Source: Bradyrhizobium sp. AZCC 1721 (GTDB lineage: Bacteria; Pseudomonadota; Alphaproteobacteria; Rhizobiales; Xanthobacteraceae). From it: a DNA stretch of 64,000 nt. The notes under the pieces were generated by a model. It saw only the letters and a list, made by a program, of their open reading frames with translations, did not search any database and had not been told where the DNA came from. Made by a program: the position numbers and the translations under genes. Of the stretch, positions 52,238 to 60,902 are shown in pieces; positions within the stretch are counted from its first letter, which is position 1, and each line of letters begins with the position of its first letter. Location of the stretch: the NCBI RefSeq assembly GCF_036924715.1, contig NZ_JAZHSB010000001.1, positions 2,037,001-2,101,000 on the forward strand. Reading direction: 5' to 3'.

Positions 52238-53827
52238 GTGGCGGGTCCGTCAGGGGCGATCGATATCGATGAGATTGCTGCAGGGCTGCCTCGCCGCATC
52301 CACGAAGTCACGGCTGACCATGTCGCCGATGCCCCAGGCCGAATCGCCTTGATCGAAGACGGCTCCGCTTGGAGCTATCGTGAGCTGAATAGGCGAGTCA
52401 CCGAGATTGCCGCCGTTCTTTCCTCGCTCGGGGTGCGAGCGGGCGATCGTATGGTTATTGTCAGCGAAAATTGCATTTCGCTGGCGGCCTTGCTGCTGGC
52501 GGCGAGCCGACTCGACGCCTGGGCGATCGTCGCCAGTCCACGATTATCGGCGCGCGAACTAGACCAGATTCGCGATCATAGCGGCGCTCGTCGAATGTTC
52601 TTTACGTCGAGCGTCTCGAAAGAAGCTGCTGCCCATGCGTTGCGCCTTGGAGCGGAGAACCGGCAGTTGGGACCTCTGCAGGAGATCGGCGTTGCGCCGC
52701 TCGACGAAGGTGCAACCGTCGAACCGGTGGAAGCCGATCCGTCAAAACAAGTCGCGGTTCTGATCTACACCTCGGGAACGACCGGAACGCCGAAGGGGGT
52801 GATGCTCTCCCACGATAACCTGCTGATCAGCGCCAAGGCCACCGCGCATTTCCGCAACATGGATCATAATGACAAGATCTATCTGGTGCTACCGATCTCG
52901 CATATCGTCGGCATCTCGCTCCTGACCATGACCTTAATGGTCGGCGGCACCGTGCGCTTGGCCAGCCGATACGATCCTGCCACGCTTGCCAAGGCACTGG
53001 TCGATGAAGGTATCACGATGCTTGATGGCGGGCCGGCCACCTATCAAGGCCTTCTCGAATACAAGAATGTCCCAGGTCTGAAGCAGGTTGACTGCGGCGT
53101 ACTGCGTTTGATCGCCGTTTCTGGCTCATCCCTCGATCTCAATCTGAAAACTCGCGTAGAGAAGGAATTTGGTTTGCCTCTGCTGAACGGCTATGGGACC
53201 ACCGAATGTTCGTTAGGGGTATCTGCCGTGCGCTTCGATGCGCCACGTTCCGATGATGCGGTCGGTGCGCTGCTGCCGGGAGTTGAAGCCCGCGTCAGAA
53301 CGCTGGATGGTATACCGCTGTCAAAAGGCGAAGTTGGCGAGCTTCACGTGCGCGGACGCAACGTGATGCGCGGCTACTATCGTGCGCCAGACCTGACGGC
53401 GAAGGTGATGGATACCGAACGCTGGTTCAACACTGGCGATCTCGCGCGCTTCGAAGGCGATTGCCTCCACATTGTCGGCCGTAGCAAGGAAATGACCGGC
53501 GCGATCTCAGCCGAGATTGAGGCGATCCTCAATTCACATAAGGATGTGCAATCCGCCGTCGTTGGCCAAGCCCTCAACGGCAATGGGGAGATTGTCGCAT
53601 TCGTGCAGCCGTTCCCAGGATCGCGCGTCAAGCCGACCGATCTGATGGATTCCATCAAACCTCGACTCGCCTCCTATATTCGGCCGCCGAAAATCATTGT
53701 CGTCGACATCCTACCGGGAAGCTCAACCGGCAAGATCCGCGAACATGAGCTCGCCCGCCGCTTTCGTTGCGACCAAGCTGCCGCCAAGCAGGCGGCGAAA
53801 CTCCAACGACGAACTCACTTGACCTGA
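52238..53827 (+). CDS. AMP-forming acyl-CoA ligase
   Basis: 529 residues; GTG 52238 is preferred (GGGGAGG 6-7 bases upstream; TTG 52232 would touch it). P-loop LIYTSGTTGTPKGVMLSHDN, GYGTTECSLGV, WFNTGDLARFEGDCLHIVGR; the hinge is RSKEMTGAISAE. The C-terminal lysine is in PGSSTGKIREHEL. Comparable to PimA-type ligases, but the substrate is unknown. First gene of a six-gene plus-strand run to 59224. Confidence 0.85.
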   Translation: MAGPSGAIDIDEIAAGLPRRIHEVTADHVADAPGRIALIEDGSAWSYRELNRRVTEIAAVLSSLGVRAGDRMVIVSENCISLAALLLAASRLDAWAIVASPRLSARELDQIRDHSGARRMFFTSSVSKEAAAHALRLGAENRQLGPLQEIGVAPLDEGATVEPVEADPSKQVAVLIYTSGTTGTPKGVMLSHDNLLISAKATAHFRNMDHNDKIYLVLPISHIVGISLLTMTLMVGGTVRLASRYDPATLAKALVDEGITMLDGGPATYQGLLEYKNVPGLKQVDCGVLRLIAVSGSSLDLNLKTRVEKEFGLPLLNGYGTTECSLGVSAVRFDAPRSDDAVGALLPGVEARVRTLDGIPLSKGEVGELHVRGRNVMRGYYRAPDLTAKVMDTERWFNTGDLARFEGDCLHIVGRSKEMTGAISAEIEAILNSHKDVQSAVVGQALNGNGEIVAFVQPFPGSRVKPTDLMDSIKPRLASYIRPPKIIVVDILPGSSTGKIREHELARRFRCDQAAAKQAAKLQRRTHLT

Positions 53828-53841
53828 CCGGGAGAAGACCT

Positions 53842-54579
53842 TTGCAAAAGAGAAACGCAACCGTGGCCGTGATCGGCGCCGGGGACTACATCGGCGGCGA
53901 GATCGCCAAAAAGTTTGCCTCAGAGGGCTTCACGGTGTTTGCCGGGCGCCGTAACGGGGCCAAACTTGAACCGCTCGTCGGGGAGATCGAGAAGGCCGGC
54001 GGCGAAATTCACGCACGCTCGCTCGACGCACGCAAGGAAGAGGAGATCATCTCCTTTCTCGGCGACGCCGACAAGCACGCGCCGCTCGAGGTCTGCATCT
54101 TCAACATCGGCGCCAACGTCAACTTTCCGATTCTGGAGACCACCGAGCGCGTGTTCCGCAAGGTATGGGAAATGGCCTGCTATTCTGGCTTCCTCGCCGG
54201 CCGCGAAGCAGCGCGACTGATGCTGCCCCGCGGCAAAGGCAATATCTTCTTCACTGGAGCGACGGCGAGTCTCCGTGGTGGATCCGGCTATGCCGCCTTT
54301 GCCAGTGCCAAGTTCGGCCTGCGAGCTGTCGCGCAGGCGGCGGCGCGTGAGTTGGGGCCCAAGAACATCCACGTCGCGCATCTCATCATTGATTCCGGCG
54401 TCGACACCGAGTGGGTGCGCCAGCGACGGATCGAGGCACTCGGTCCGAACGCGCTAGATAACCCCGATGCTTTGATGCCGCCATCATCAGTCGCGGAATC
54501 CTATTGGTTGCTCTATCAGCAGCCCAAGAGCGCCTGGACCTTCGAGCTGGAGATCCGTCCCTTCGGCGAGAAGTGGTAA
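53842..54579 (+). CDS. Atypical SDR (paralogue of 51272-52015)
   Basis: 245 residues from TTG 53842 after GGGAGAAG. AVIGAGDYIGGEIAKKFASE cofactor loop, FNIGANVNFP, FFTGATASLRGGSGYAAFAS with FASAK in place of YxxxK. C-terminal LEIRPFGEKW matches LDLRPSVEKW of the paralogue. Both keep NAD(P)-site features but lack the Tyr and Ser. Its place between ligase and dehydrogenase suggests a CoA-thioester substrate. Confidence 0.83.
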   Translation: MQKRNATVAVIGAGDYIGGEIAKKFASEGFTVFAGRRNGAKLEPLVGEIEKAGGEIHARSLDARKEEEIISFLGDADKHAPLEVCIFNIGANVNFPILETTERVFRKVWEMACYSGFLAGREAARLMLPRGKGNIFFTGATASLRGGSGYAAFASAKFGLRAVAQAAARELGPKNIHVAHLIIDSGVDTEWVRQRRIEALGPNALDNPDALMPPSSVAESYWLLYQQPKSAWTFELEIRPFGEKW

Positions 54580-54593
54580 CGGGGCCTCGCACG

Positions 54594-55775
54594 ATGGAGC
54601 TCGAACTTTCCAGCGAGGACGCAGCGTTTCGTGACGAGGTGCGCGCTTTCATTGCGGAGAACTATCCGCAGGAAATGCGCGTTCCAAATCCCGAGACCGA
54701 TTTGACGAAGGAGCAGTCGCTGCTCTGGCACCGGATCCTCTACAAGAAGGGGTGGATTGCTCCGCTCTGGCCCAAGGAGTATGGCGGCCCAGGCTGGTCG
54801 ATCACGCAGCGCTTCATCTTTGAACAGGAAACCTCACGCGCCGGGACGTTGCCGCCGCTCGCATTCAGCGTCACCATGGTCGGCCCGGTCATCTACACCT
54901 TCGGCAACGACGCGCAGAAGAAGAAGTTTCTGCCGCGGATTCTCTCGGGGGAGGATTGGTGGTGCCAGGGTTATTCGGAGCCGGGCTCCGGCTCAGACCT
55001 CGCCTCGGTCCGCACTAAGGCGGTACGCGACGGCGACCACTACATCGTCAACGGCCACAAGACATGGACGACGCTGGCCCAGCATGCCGACTGGATCTTC
55101 TGCCTGGTGCGGACCGATCCTTCGGCAAAGCCCCAGGCCGGCATCTCCTTTCTGTTGATCGACATGAAATCCCCCGGCGTCACCGTGCGGCCGATCATCA
55201 CCATCGACGGTTCGCATGAAGTCAACGACGTGTTCCTTGAAGATGTACGAGTGCCGGCCGAGAATCTGATCGGCGAGGAAAACAAGGGCTGGACCTACGC
55301 GAAGTTTCTGCTCGGCAACGAGCGTACCAGCATGGCCGGGATCGGCCGGTCCACTCGGTATCTCGGCCGTCTGAAGCAGATCGTGAGAACTGAAGTTGGC
55401 GAGGACGATCCGGCGTTCGGGGAGTTCATCAGGGAGATCGCGCGCGTTGAGCTTGATGTGCTGGCGCTGGAGGCAACCGAACTGCGCATCGTCGCGCAGA
55501 TGTCGCGCGGCATCGACCCGGGACCGGCCGCGTCGTTGTTCAAGATCAGGGGCACCGAGATATTCCAGCGCATCACCGATCTGACGCACCAGGCGATCGG
55601 CAATTACGGTCTGGCCATCCGTGAGCACCCGGTAAGCGCTAACCACTTCATGCCGGGACCCGACTATGGGCACACGGCGACTGAGAAGTATCTGAACTCC
55701 CGAAAGCTCAGCATTTACGGGGGATCGAATGAAATTCAGCGCAACATCATCGCGAAAGCGGTGCTGGGTCTCTGA
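54594..55775 (+). CDS. Acyl-CoA dehydrogenase, large-type partner (PimC-like)
   Basis: 393 residues from ATG 54594 (MELELSSEDAAFRDEVRAFI), 14 bp after the SDR. FAD-site YSEPGSGSDLASVRTKAVRD and NGHKTWTTLAQHADWIFCLV; C-terminal LSIYGGSNEIQRNIIAKAVL. At the place of the medium-chain enzyme's catalytic Glu (YEGT) there is Gly. The base may lie elsewhere, or in the partner encoded by the next gene. Probably an alpha2beta2 enzyme with 55797-56927. Confidence 0.88.
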   Translation: MELELSSEDAAFRDEVRAFIAENYPQEMRVPNPETDLTKEQSLLWHRILYKKGWIAPLWPKEYGGPGWSITQRFIFEQETSRAGTLPPLAFSVTMVGPVIYTFGNDAQKKKFLPRILSGEDWWCQGYSEPGSGSDLASVRTKAVRDGDHYIVNGHKTWTTLAQHADWIFCLVRTDPSAKPQAGISFLLIDMKSPGVTVRPIITIDGSHEVNDVFLEDVRVPAENLIGEENKGWTYAKFLLGNERTSMAGIGRSTRYLGRLKQIVRTEVGEDDPAFGEFIREIARVELDVLALEATELRIVAQMSRGIDPGPAASLFKIRGTEIFQRITDLTHQAIGNYGLAIREHPVSANHFMPGPDYGHTATEKYLNSRKLSIYGGSNEIQRNIIAKAVLGL

Positions 55776-55796
55776 CTGCATCGCACGAGGCATCCG

Positions 55797-56927
55797 ATGG
55801 ACATTCAGTTGACGGAAGAACAGGAACTGCTCCGTTCCAGCATTCAACGCTTCCTGCGCGAGCAATACGATTTCGACGAGCGCCGCAAGATCGTCGCGAC
55901 CGATGAAGGCTGGAGCCGCAGGCACTGGAAATCCTTTGCCGAACTGGGGCTCTGCGCCGCGCCGTTCCAGGAAAGCTCCGGCGGCCTTGGTGGCGGCTCG
56001 CTTGCGACGATGATCGTGATGCAGGAGTTCGGCCGCAACCTGGTCGTCGAGCCCTATTTTGAGACGGTTGTCCTCGCCGGTGGCCTGATCGAGGACGTCG
56101 GCTCGCCCGAGCAGCGCCAGGCGTTCCTGCCGAAGATCATGGAGGGCGAGGCGATCTGGGCCTTGGCGTGGGCGGAGGGACGGTCACGTTATGATTTCCA
56201 CAACGTCACCACCACGGCACGCCGCCAAGGGGACAAGTTTGTTCTGAGCGGAACCAAAGCCGCGGTGGTCGGTGCGCCCTGGGCCGACAAGCTGATCGTT
56301 TCGGCGCGCACCTCGGGCCAGCAACGCGATCGCGACGGCGTCAGTCTGTTTGTCGTAGATCGCCATGCGGCCAATCTTCACCTGCAGAGCTTCAAGACCA
56401 TCGACGGCCGGCGCGCCGCTGAACTCACGCTGATGAAAGTCGAGGTGCCGGCCAGCCAGATGCTGGGGAGCGAAGGCGAGGGCGTCGCTGCCCTGGAGGC
56501 GGCTCGCGATCGCGCCATCGCGGCCCTTTGCGCGGAAGCCGTCGGTGCCATGACGGAGCTGAATTCGGCGACGCTCGAATACAGCAAGACGCGCAAGCAG
56601 TTCGGGGTTGCGCTGGGAACGTTTCAGGTGCTGCAGCACCGCATGGTCGACATGTTCATCGCGCTTGAGGAATCGATTTCGCTCACTCAGCATTTGAATC
56701 TGACCCTGGCGTCGAAGGAACCGAACGGATCGAAACTGGCGTCCGGCGCCAAGACCAAGGTCGGCTACGCCGCACGCTTTGTCGCAGAGCAGGCCGTGCA
56801 ACTGCACGGCGGCATGGGCATGAGCGACGAGTTGAACGTCGGCCACTACTTCAAGCGAATAAGCTCCATCAACGTCCAGTTCGGCGATCCCGCCTATCAT
56901 CTGATGCGGTACGCGCAGCAGAGCTGA
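55797..56927 (+). CDS. Acyl-CoA dehydrogenase, small-type partner (PimD-like)
   Basis: 376 residues, 21 bp after the partner. MDIQLTEEQELLRSSIQRFL, SSGGLGGGSLATMIVMQEFG, WAEGRSRYDFHNVTTTARRQ; QLHGGMGMSDELNVGHYFKR near the end is the degenerate subunit form. It lacks the usual YEGT/NEIQ ending. Such pairs are known in pimelate and steroid side-chain/ring degradation. Confidence 0.87.
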   Translation: MDIQLTEEQELLRSSIQRFLREQYDFDERRKIVATDEGWSRRHWKSFAELGLCAAPFQESSGGLGGGSLATMIVMQEFGRNLVVEPYFETVVLAGGLIEDVGSPEQRQAFLPKIMEGEAIWALAWAEGRSRYDFHNVTTTARRQGDKFVLSGTKAAVVGAPWADKLIVSARTSGQQRDRDGVSLFVVDRHAANLHLQSFKTIDGRRAAELTLMKVEVPASQMLGSEGEGVAALEAARDRAIAALCAEAVGAMTELNSATLEYSKTRKQFGVALGTFQVLQHRMVDMFIALEESISLTQHLNLTLASKEPNGSKLASGAKTKVGYAARFVAEQAVQLHGGMGMSDELNVGHYFKRISSINVQFGDPAYHLMRYAQQS

Positions 56928-56978
56928 ATCCCCTCCAACACAGCTAGTCGACTTCCGCACCCCGACCAGAGGTAAACA

Positions 56979-58166
56979 ATGACCGAAGCCGTAATCGTCT
57001 CGACCGCTCGCACCCCAATTGGCAAGGCTTACAAGGGCGCCCTCAACAATACCGAAGGCGCGACGTTGCTGGGTCATGCCATTTCCGCTGCGTTGTCACG
57101 CGCTAACGTGGAGGGCTCCGAGGTCGAGGATGTCGTGATGGGTTGCGCCATGCAACAGGGCACCACGGGTATGAACATTGCGCGCAAGGCGCTGCTCCGG
57201 GCTGGACTTCCGGTCAGCGTGGCAGGAACAACCATCGACCGCCAGTGCGCGTCTGGCTTGCAGGCGATTGCTTTGGCTGCGCGCTCGGTCATCTTCGATG
57301 GCGTGGAGGTTGCCATCGGCGGCGGCGGTGAATCCATCAGCCTGGTCCAGAACAACCAGATGAACAATTTTCATGCCGTCGATCCTGAACTTCTCGCGAT
57401 GAAGGGAGACGCCTACATCGCGATGCTGGATACTGCCGAGATCGTGGCGAAGCGCTACGACATCTCGCGCGAACGCCAGGACGAATATAGCCTCGAGAGC
57501 CAGCGCCGGACAGCGGCTGCCCAGCAGGGCGGCCGGTTCAGCGACGAACTCGCACCGATCAAGACGACCATGGCGGTGACTGACAAGGCGAGCGGCGCCG
57601 TGTCCTATCAGCAGGTGACGCTGTCGGCCGACGAGGGGCCGCGTCCCGATACCACGGCCGAGGGACTTGCCGGCGTCAAGCCGGCCAAGGGGCCGGGCTT
57701 CACTGTTACCGGCGGCAATGCCAGTCAGCTTTCGGACGGCGCCAGTGCCGCCGTCATCATGAGCGACAAGCTCGCGGCGCAGAAGGGTCTGAAGCCGCTC
57801 GGCGTCTTCCGTGGCTTTGTCAGCGCCGGGTGCGAACCGGACGAGATGGGCGTGGGTCCGGTCTATGCCGTGCCCCGGCTGCTCAAGCGCCACGGCCTCA
57901 AGGTAGATGATATCGATCTGTGGGAATTGAACGAGGCATTTGCGGTGCAGGTGATCTATTGCCGCGACAAGCTTGGGATCGATCCCGAAAAGCTCAACGT
58001 CAACGGGGGCTCGATTGCGGTTGGCCATCCCTACGGCATGACCGGCGCGCGGCTGACTGGCCACGCCTTGATCGAGGGTCGCCGGCGCAAGGCGAAATAC
58101 GCCGTTGTTACGATGTGCGTCGGCGGCGGCATGGGCGCCGCAGGCCTCCTCGAAATTGTCCACTGA
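56979..58166 (+). CDS. Acyl-CoA thiolase (PimB-like)
   Basis: 395 residues. Nucleophile Cys90 in [36 protein letters not shown]; His in [20 protein letters not shown]; second Cys in [16 protein letters not shown]. Cleaves 3-ketoacyl-CoA with CoA. Usual thiolase length. Ribosome-binding site AGAGG before ATG 56979. Confidence 0.9.
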   Translation: MTEAVIVSTARTPIGKAYKGALNNTEGATLLGHAISAALSRANVEGSEVEDVVMGCAMQQGTTGMNIARKALLRAGLPVSVAGTTIDRQCASGLQAIALAARSVIFDGVEVAIGGGGESISLVQNNQMNNFHAVDPELLAMKGDAYIAMLDTAEIVAKRYDISRERQDEYSLESQRRTAAAQQGGRFSDELAPIKTTMAVTDKASGAVSYQQVTLSADEGPRPDTTAEGLAGVKPAKGPGFTVTGGNASQLSDGASAAVIMSDKLAAQKGLKPLGVFRGFVSAGCEPDEMGVGPVYAVPRLLKRHGLKVDDIDLWELNEAFAVQVIYCRDKLGIDPEKLNVNGGSIAVGHPYGMTGARLTGHALIEGRRRKAKYAVVTMCVGGGMGAAGLLEIVH

Positions 58167-58219
58167 CGACCAACAAACCGGCTAGACCAGAGATCTGTAA
58201 AAACACATCGGAGGCACGC

Positions 58220-59224
58220 GTGAAGACAGCAATTACCGAGATGTTCGGCATCGAACATCCGATCATCCAGGGTGGAATGCACTATGTCGGGTTTGCCGAG
58301 CTGGCGGCCGCAGTGTCGAACGCGGGCGGACTCGGAATCATCACCGGCCTGACGCAAAGGACGCCGGAACTGTTGGCCAAAGAAATCGCGCGCTGCCGCG
58401 ACATGACCGACAAGCCGTTCGGCGTGAACCTGACCTTCCTGCCGAGTTTCACTGCGCCGCCTTATCCAGAGTACATCGCTGCGATCAAGGAAGGTGGCGT
58501 CAAGGCAGTGGAAACCGCGGGCCGCAGCCCCGAGCAATACATGCCGGCGCTGAAGGCGGCCGGCATCAAGGTGATCCATAAATGCACCTCGGTGCGGCAT
58601 TCGCTCAAAGCCGAGAAGATCGGCTGCGACGCTGTCAGCGTTGATGGCTTCGAATGCGGCGGCCATCCCGGCGAGGACGACATCCCGAACATGATCCTGC
58701 TGCCGCGTGCGGCGGACGAGCTGAAGATTCCGTTTGTGGCGTCGGGCGGCATGGCCGACGCGCGGAGCCTCGTCGCGGCGCTGTCGATGGGGGCCGCCGG
58801 CATGAACATGGGCACCCGCTTCATCGCCACGAAGGAAGCGCCAGTCCACGACAATGTAAAGCAGGCCTTGGTCAAGGCGACCGAACTCGACACCGTGCTG
58901 GTCATGCGCGCGCTGCGCAATACGGAGCGTGTCTTGAAGAACAAGGGCGTCGACGAGCTGCTCGAGATCGAGCGCGAAAGGGGCGCAAGCCTGAAGATCG
59001 ACGACATCCACGAGCAGGTGGCGGGCGTCTATCCGAGGATAATGATCGATGGCGACATGGACGCTGGCGCCTGGAGCTGCGGCATGGTCGTCGGACTCAT
59101 CAACGACATTCCGACGGTGAAGGAGTTGATCGACCGTATCATGGCAGATGCCGAGCGGTTGATCAGGGAACGGCTTACGGGATTCCTCGACGCCGACAGC
59201 AAGGAAGCCTTAATGGTCGCCTGA
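58220..59224 (+). CDS. Nitronate-monooxygenase-like flavoprotein
   Basis: 334 residues from GTG 58220 after CGGAGG. TIM barrel: HPIIQGGMHYVGFAELAAAV, SVDGFECGGHPGEDDIPNMI with the conserved His, and FMN phosphate loop GGMADARSLVAALSMGAAGM. NMO-family proteins in CoA-degradation clusters may be flavin oxidoreductases instead (IpdC of steroid catabolism is one such example). So nitronate is not necessarily the substrate. Confidence 0.85.
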   Translation: MKTAITEMFGIEHPIIQGGMHYVGFAELAAAVSNAGGLGIITGLTQRTPELLAKEIARCRDMTDKPFGVNLTFLPSFTAPPYPEYIAAIKEGGVKAVETAGRSPEQYMPALKAAGIKVIHKCTSVRHSLKAEKIGCDAVSVDGFECGGHPGEDDIPNMILLPRAADELKIPFVASGGMADARSLVAALSMGAAGMNMGTRFIATKEAPVHDNVKQALVKATELDTVLVMRALRNTERVLKNKGVDELLEIERERGASLKIDDIHEQVAGVYPRIMIDGDMDAGAWSCGMVVGLINDIPTVKELIDRIMADAERLIRERLTGFLDADSKEALMVA

Positions 59225-59249
59225 AGCCTAGCAACGGGAACCAGGGCGG

Positions 59250-60077
59250 ATGGCAGAAGATCGGATCGAGCTCGACACCGGCACAGGTGAGTTGCTGTGT
59301 GAAATCCGCCATCGCGTGGCGCTCATCACGCTGAACCGGCCCGAGGCCCGCAATGCCTTGTCCGACCAACTGACCCCTGCGCTGCGGCGCATGATAAGGC
59401 AGTGCGGCGATGATTCCGGCGTCGGCGCACTGCTCATCACGGGCGCTGGAGCCGCCTTTTGCGCCGGCGGCGACGTCAAGGGTATGGGGAGCAATTCTGC
59501 GAAGGCCGATACGCCGATCCATGAGTGGATCGCCGACTTGCGCATCAAGCAGCGCACCCTCACGGGTGCGTTGGTGGGACTGCGAAAGCCGACGCTCGCG
59601 GCGCTTCCCGGGCCTGCCGCGGGGGCAGGGCTTGCGCTCGCACTCGCCTGCGACATTCGAATCGCCGCTGAATCGGCTGTGATGACCACGGGATATGCCC
59701 GAATCGGGCTGACGGGGGACTACGGCATCGCCTGGCTGCTGACGCGGCTGGTGGGAACGTCCCGGGCACGCGAGTTGATGTTTCTGTCGGAGCGGATCGA
59801 CGCACGCCGCTGCGAGACCCTGGGGCTCGTCAACCGGGTGGTGGCCGACGCCGAGCTTCGCGATGTTGCATTTGCGCTTGCAAGGTCCTTGGCCGAGGGC
59901 CCCTCGCAAGCATTCGCCGGCATGAAGGACAACCTTGACCATGCCTTGGCCACGGACCTTCTGGATTCGATGGACCAGGAAGCGGCATACATGGTCCGTT
60001 CTGCGCGCACGTCGGATCACAAGGAAGCGGTCCGCGCCTTCATCGAGAAGCGCAACCCCGTATTCGCCGGGAACTAG
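59250..60077 (+). CDS. Enoyl-CoA hydratase/isomerase family protein
   Basis: 275 residues from ATG 59250. Crotonase motifs LITGAGAAFCAGGDVKGMGS and AALPGPAAGAGLALALACDI; MTTGYARIGLTGDYGIAWLL shows neither Glu in the usual place (an Asp is present), so possibly isomerase or another crotonase. Last of the 52238-60077 run, followed by a TetR region. Confidence 0.85.
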   Translation: MAEDRIELDTGTGELLCEIRHRVALITLNRPEARNALSDQLTPALRRMIRQCGDDSGVGALLITGAGAAFCAGGDVKGMGSNSAKADTPIHEWIADLRIKQRTLTGALVGLRKPTLAALPGPAAGAGLALALACDIRIAAESAVMTTGYARIGLTGDYGIAWLLTRLVGTSRARELMFLSERIDARRCETLGLVNRVVADAELRDVAFALARSLAEGPSQAFAGMKDNLDHALATDLLDSMDQEAAYMVRSARTSDHKEAVRAFIEKRNPVFAGN

Positions 60078-60169
60078 CGTGCGTTCAATCTGAAGGTCCG
60101 CATCGCTGACCGGCTTTTCCTAGTAGAGGCGCAGATCAAAAAGCCATTCTGAGGAATTCGGTTGTTATA

Positions 60170-60188
60170 TATGATGATAATCATCTAA
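60170..60188. promoter_or_regulatory. TGATGAT/ATCATC operator upstream of TetR
   Basis: TATGATGATAATCATCTAA has the same 14-base core as 4090-4108 (ATGATGATAATCAT). It lies ~37 bp before the TetR start at 60225: autoregulation likely. Confidence 0.65.
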
Positions 60189-60224
60189 TGTGGCTCTCTA
60201 TCTTAGTTCATCCGGGAGCATGCG

Positions 60225-60821
60225 ATGCGTTATCCGAAAGACCATGGGCAGCAGACCCGCAGGCGGATCGTCGAAAATGCTTCCTACGGCCTGCGTCAGA
60301 ACGGCGCCGACGGCCTGAGTGTGGTCGACCTGATGAAGCTCGCTGACCTGACGCATGGCAGCTTCTACGCCTACTTCAAGTCACGTGACGCTTTGGTCGT
60401 TGAAGCGATCGCTTTGGCCATGGATCAAACCATCGCCCATTGGCTGGATCTCACGCAGGGATTGCCTCCCGAGAAAGGATACGACGCAGTCGTCGAGTCC
60501 TATCTGAGCCCTCGCCATCGCAATAATCCGGCTCGCGGTTGTGCGCTTCCGGCTTTAGCCGCGGATATCGGACGGTCAGGCCCGGAGGCGCGGCGTACCT
60601 TTGCAGGCAGGTTCGAGAAAATGATCGATGTCATCGCCCGTTTGATCCCGAGAGGATCGTCATCGGATGCGCGGCAGGCCGCAGCCGGCGCAATTGCGAC
60701 CATGGTCGGCTCCATCGTGCTCGCGCGTGCGGCCGGCGACAGGCGGCTGTCTGACGCTCTTCTGGAGGCCGGTCGGCAGGCCTTGCGCAATCAGGACGCT
60801 AATGTCTTTCCGAGTCCATAA
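60225..60821 (+). CDS. TetR-family transcriptional regulator
   Basis: 198 residues from ATG 60225. HTH: GLSVVDLMKLADLTHGSFYA, then YFKSRDALVVEAI; Cys in PARGCALPALAADIGR. Recognition helix close to 4180 and 36396. With its operator 37 bp upstream and the same motif near 4090 and 9603, it may share targets with the 4180 regulator. Confidence 0.87.
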   Translation: MRYPKDHGQQTRRRIVENASYGLRQNGADGLSVVDLMKLADLTHGSFYAYFKSRDALVVEAIALAMDQTIAHWLDLTQGLPPEKGYDAVVESYLSPRHRNNPARGCALPALAADIGRSGPEARRTFAGRFEKMIDVIARLIPRGSSSDARQAAAGAIATMVGSIVLARAAGDRRLSDALLEAGRQALRNQDANVFPSP

Positions 60822-60833
60822 GCCTCCGGTGCC

Positions 60834-60858
60834 CATAACTTGCAAAATGCAAGTTATG
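60834..60858. promoter_or_regulatory. Inverted repeat CTTGCAAAATGCAAG, extended (copy 1)
   Basis: Perfect 11-base arms CATAACTTGCA and TGCAAGTTATG around AAA, 45 bp before the FAH-family gene. The 15-base core is repeated at 61904-61918. MarR- or IclR-type regulators bind similar shapes; none is encoded here. Confidence 0.7.
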
Positions 60859-60902
60859 ATCTATGCTGCCGTCAATTGCTCATTTGGCTTGGGAGGTGCG
60901 CC

